DNA of 6,816 nt, from contig JAMPYD010000105.1 in the NCBI GenBank assembly GCA_023700845.1, positions 1-6,816 of the forward strand. The letters run 5' to 3'. Position 1 is the first letter of the stretch; each line of letters begins with the position of its first letter. This document shows positions 6,543-6,816 of the stretch, piece by piece. The DNA comes from Elusimicrobiota bacterium. GTDB taxonomy: Bacteria > Elusimicrobiota > Elusimicrobia > UBA1565 > UBA9628. Under the pieces are notes generated by a model. It saw only the letters and a list, made by a program, of their open reading frames with translations. It did not search any database and had not been told where the DNA came from. A program made the translations under genes and the position numbers.

Positions 6543-6551
6543 TGCCATAAT
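6543..6551 (+). promoter_or_regulatory. Extended -10 promoter element of the secreted-protein gene
   Basis: TGC-CATAAT matches the extended -10 form TGn-TATAAT at all but one base, in a locally AT-richer patch (6531-6590). The -35 position (about 6523-6528) is poor, as is usual for extended -10 promoters. Transcription would start near 6558, giving a leader of about 26 bases that contains the FNR-like palindrome. Confidence 0.45.
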
Positions 6552-6566
6552 CCAGTTGTGCCGATG

Positions 6567-6580
6567 TTGATTTGGATCAA
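6567..6580. promoter_or_regulatory. FNR/CRP-superfamily consensus box TTGAT-N4-ATCAA
   Basis: TTGAT (6567-6571), spacer TTGG, ATCAA (6576-6580): a perfect match to the FNR/Anr consensus palindrome. It ends three bases before the ATG at 6584 and would be centred near +16 of the predicted transcript, overlapping the ribosome-binding region. A bound regulator there should block rather than activate. An AT-rich 10-base match in DNA this rich in GC is unlikely by chance. Whether the organism has an FNR-type regulator is not shown by the window. Confidence 0.55.
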
Positions 6581-6583
6581 TAA

Positions 6584-6816
6584 ATGAGGCGCTTCCCTCT
6601 GCGCCGCGCTCTCGGGGCTTTGCTCTCGTTCGCCATCGCGGCGGGCGCGCCCGGCTCGCACGCCTATCACGCCGCGGCGCAGTCGGTGGGGGCGCGCGCC
6701 GCGGAAGCCGGCTCCTCCGCGCGCGCGATCCCCGTTCTCGGGGCGTCCGGCCTCGCCGCCCCGGTTCCCTCGCTTTCCCCGTCCCTGTTGACCGTTTCGC
6801 CGTCGCTGGCCGCCCC
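6584..6816 (+). CDS. Secreted Ala/Pro/Ser-rich protein, N-terminal part (3' end outside the window)
   Basis: An open frame from ATG at 6584 to the window end, 77 codons with no stop. It starts with a clear Sec signal peptide: a basic n-region (MRRFPLRR), a hydrophobic core (residues 9-22) and a probable signal peptidase I site after Ser-His-Ala27. The mature part seen is low-complexity, rich in Ala, Ser and Pro (for example PVPSLSPSLLTVSPSL, 60-75), as in flexible linkers or pro-regions ahead of a later domain. From memory, N-termini of this style precede CPBP-type proteases and other exported proteins in Elusimicrobiota, but no domain is visible here and no function can be assigned. A promoter-like extended -10 and an FNR-like palindrome precede it; a weak GGA at 6574-6576 is the only ribosome-site candidate. 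Codon bias fits a real GC-rich gene. Confidence 0.7.
   Translation, partial: MRRFPLRRALGALLSFAIAAGAPGSHAYHAAAQSVGARAAEAGSSARAIPVLGASGLAAPVPSLSPSLLTVSPSLAA

Noticed and set aside
6410..6670. N-terminal extension of the phospholipase frame to an upstream start at 6670
   Set aside because: It would bury the signal peptide in the middle of the protein, and it crosses the divergent promoter region and the start of the opposite gene.

Overview
The window is a gene-dense, very GC-rich stretch (roughly 70% by eye, with G or C at nearly every third codon position) from a bacterium. It holds seven genes, five complete and two cut by the window edges. The broad-host families (Rho, RidA, a MASE1 hybrid histidine kinase with an HEFNN H-box, a periplasmic HKD phospholipase) point to a Gram-negative-type bacterium. 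The Ala/Pro/Ser-rich secreted protein at the right edge resembles N-termini I associate with Elusimicrobiota genomes. That assignment is a guess, and Myxococcota-like or Acidobacteriota-like sources cannot be excluded from sequence reading alone.

Layout. On the + strand, bases 1-1640 form a tight run: the last 99 codons of rho (transcription termination factor), ridA overlapping it by an ATGA junction, and a polytopic membrane protein of unknown function six bases later. This run meets the minus-strand genes tail to tail, and the two end genes overlap by 18 bp (1623-1640). On the minus strand, read from right to left, come a secreted two-HKD phospholipase D/cardiolipin synthase of ClsC type (4928-6409), a 54-bp gap with a good sigma-70-type promoter, a MASE1 hybrid histidine kinase with a C-terminal receiver (2789-4873), and a YcaQ/AlkX-type DNA glycosylase (1623-2792). 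The glycosylase start overlaps the kinase stop by ATGA. At the right edge a divergent + strand gene for a secreted protein begins at 6584 and runs off the window.

Function and regulation. The kinase and glycosylase are arranged for translational coupling, which suggests that a membrane-sensed signal and an interstrand-crosslink/alkylation repair enzyme are made together. No partner response regulator is visible. Both the phospholipase gene and the kinase gene have a -10-like hexamer 6-9 bases before the start codon and no Shine-Dalgarno sequence, which suggests leaderless or nearly leaderless mRNAs.

The 174-bp divergent spacer (6410-6583) is the most structured non-coding DNA in the window. 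It carries a three-half-site TCCGG array, an 8-bp hairpin, an extended -10, and a perfect FNR-consensus palindrome TTGAT-N4-ATCAA placed just in front of the start codon of the secreted-protein gene, where it would be expected to repress. No tRNA, rRNA, CRISPR array, insertion sequence or wholly novel multi-gene system was seen.
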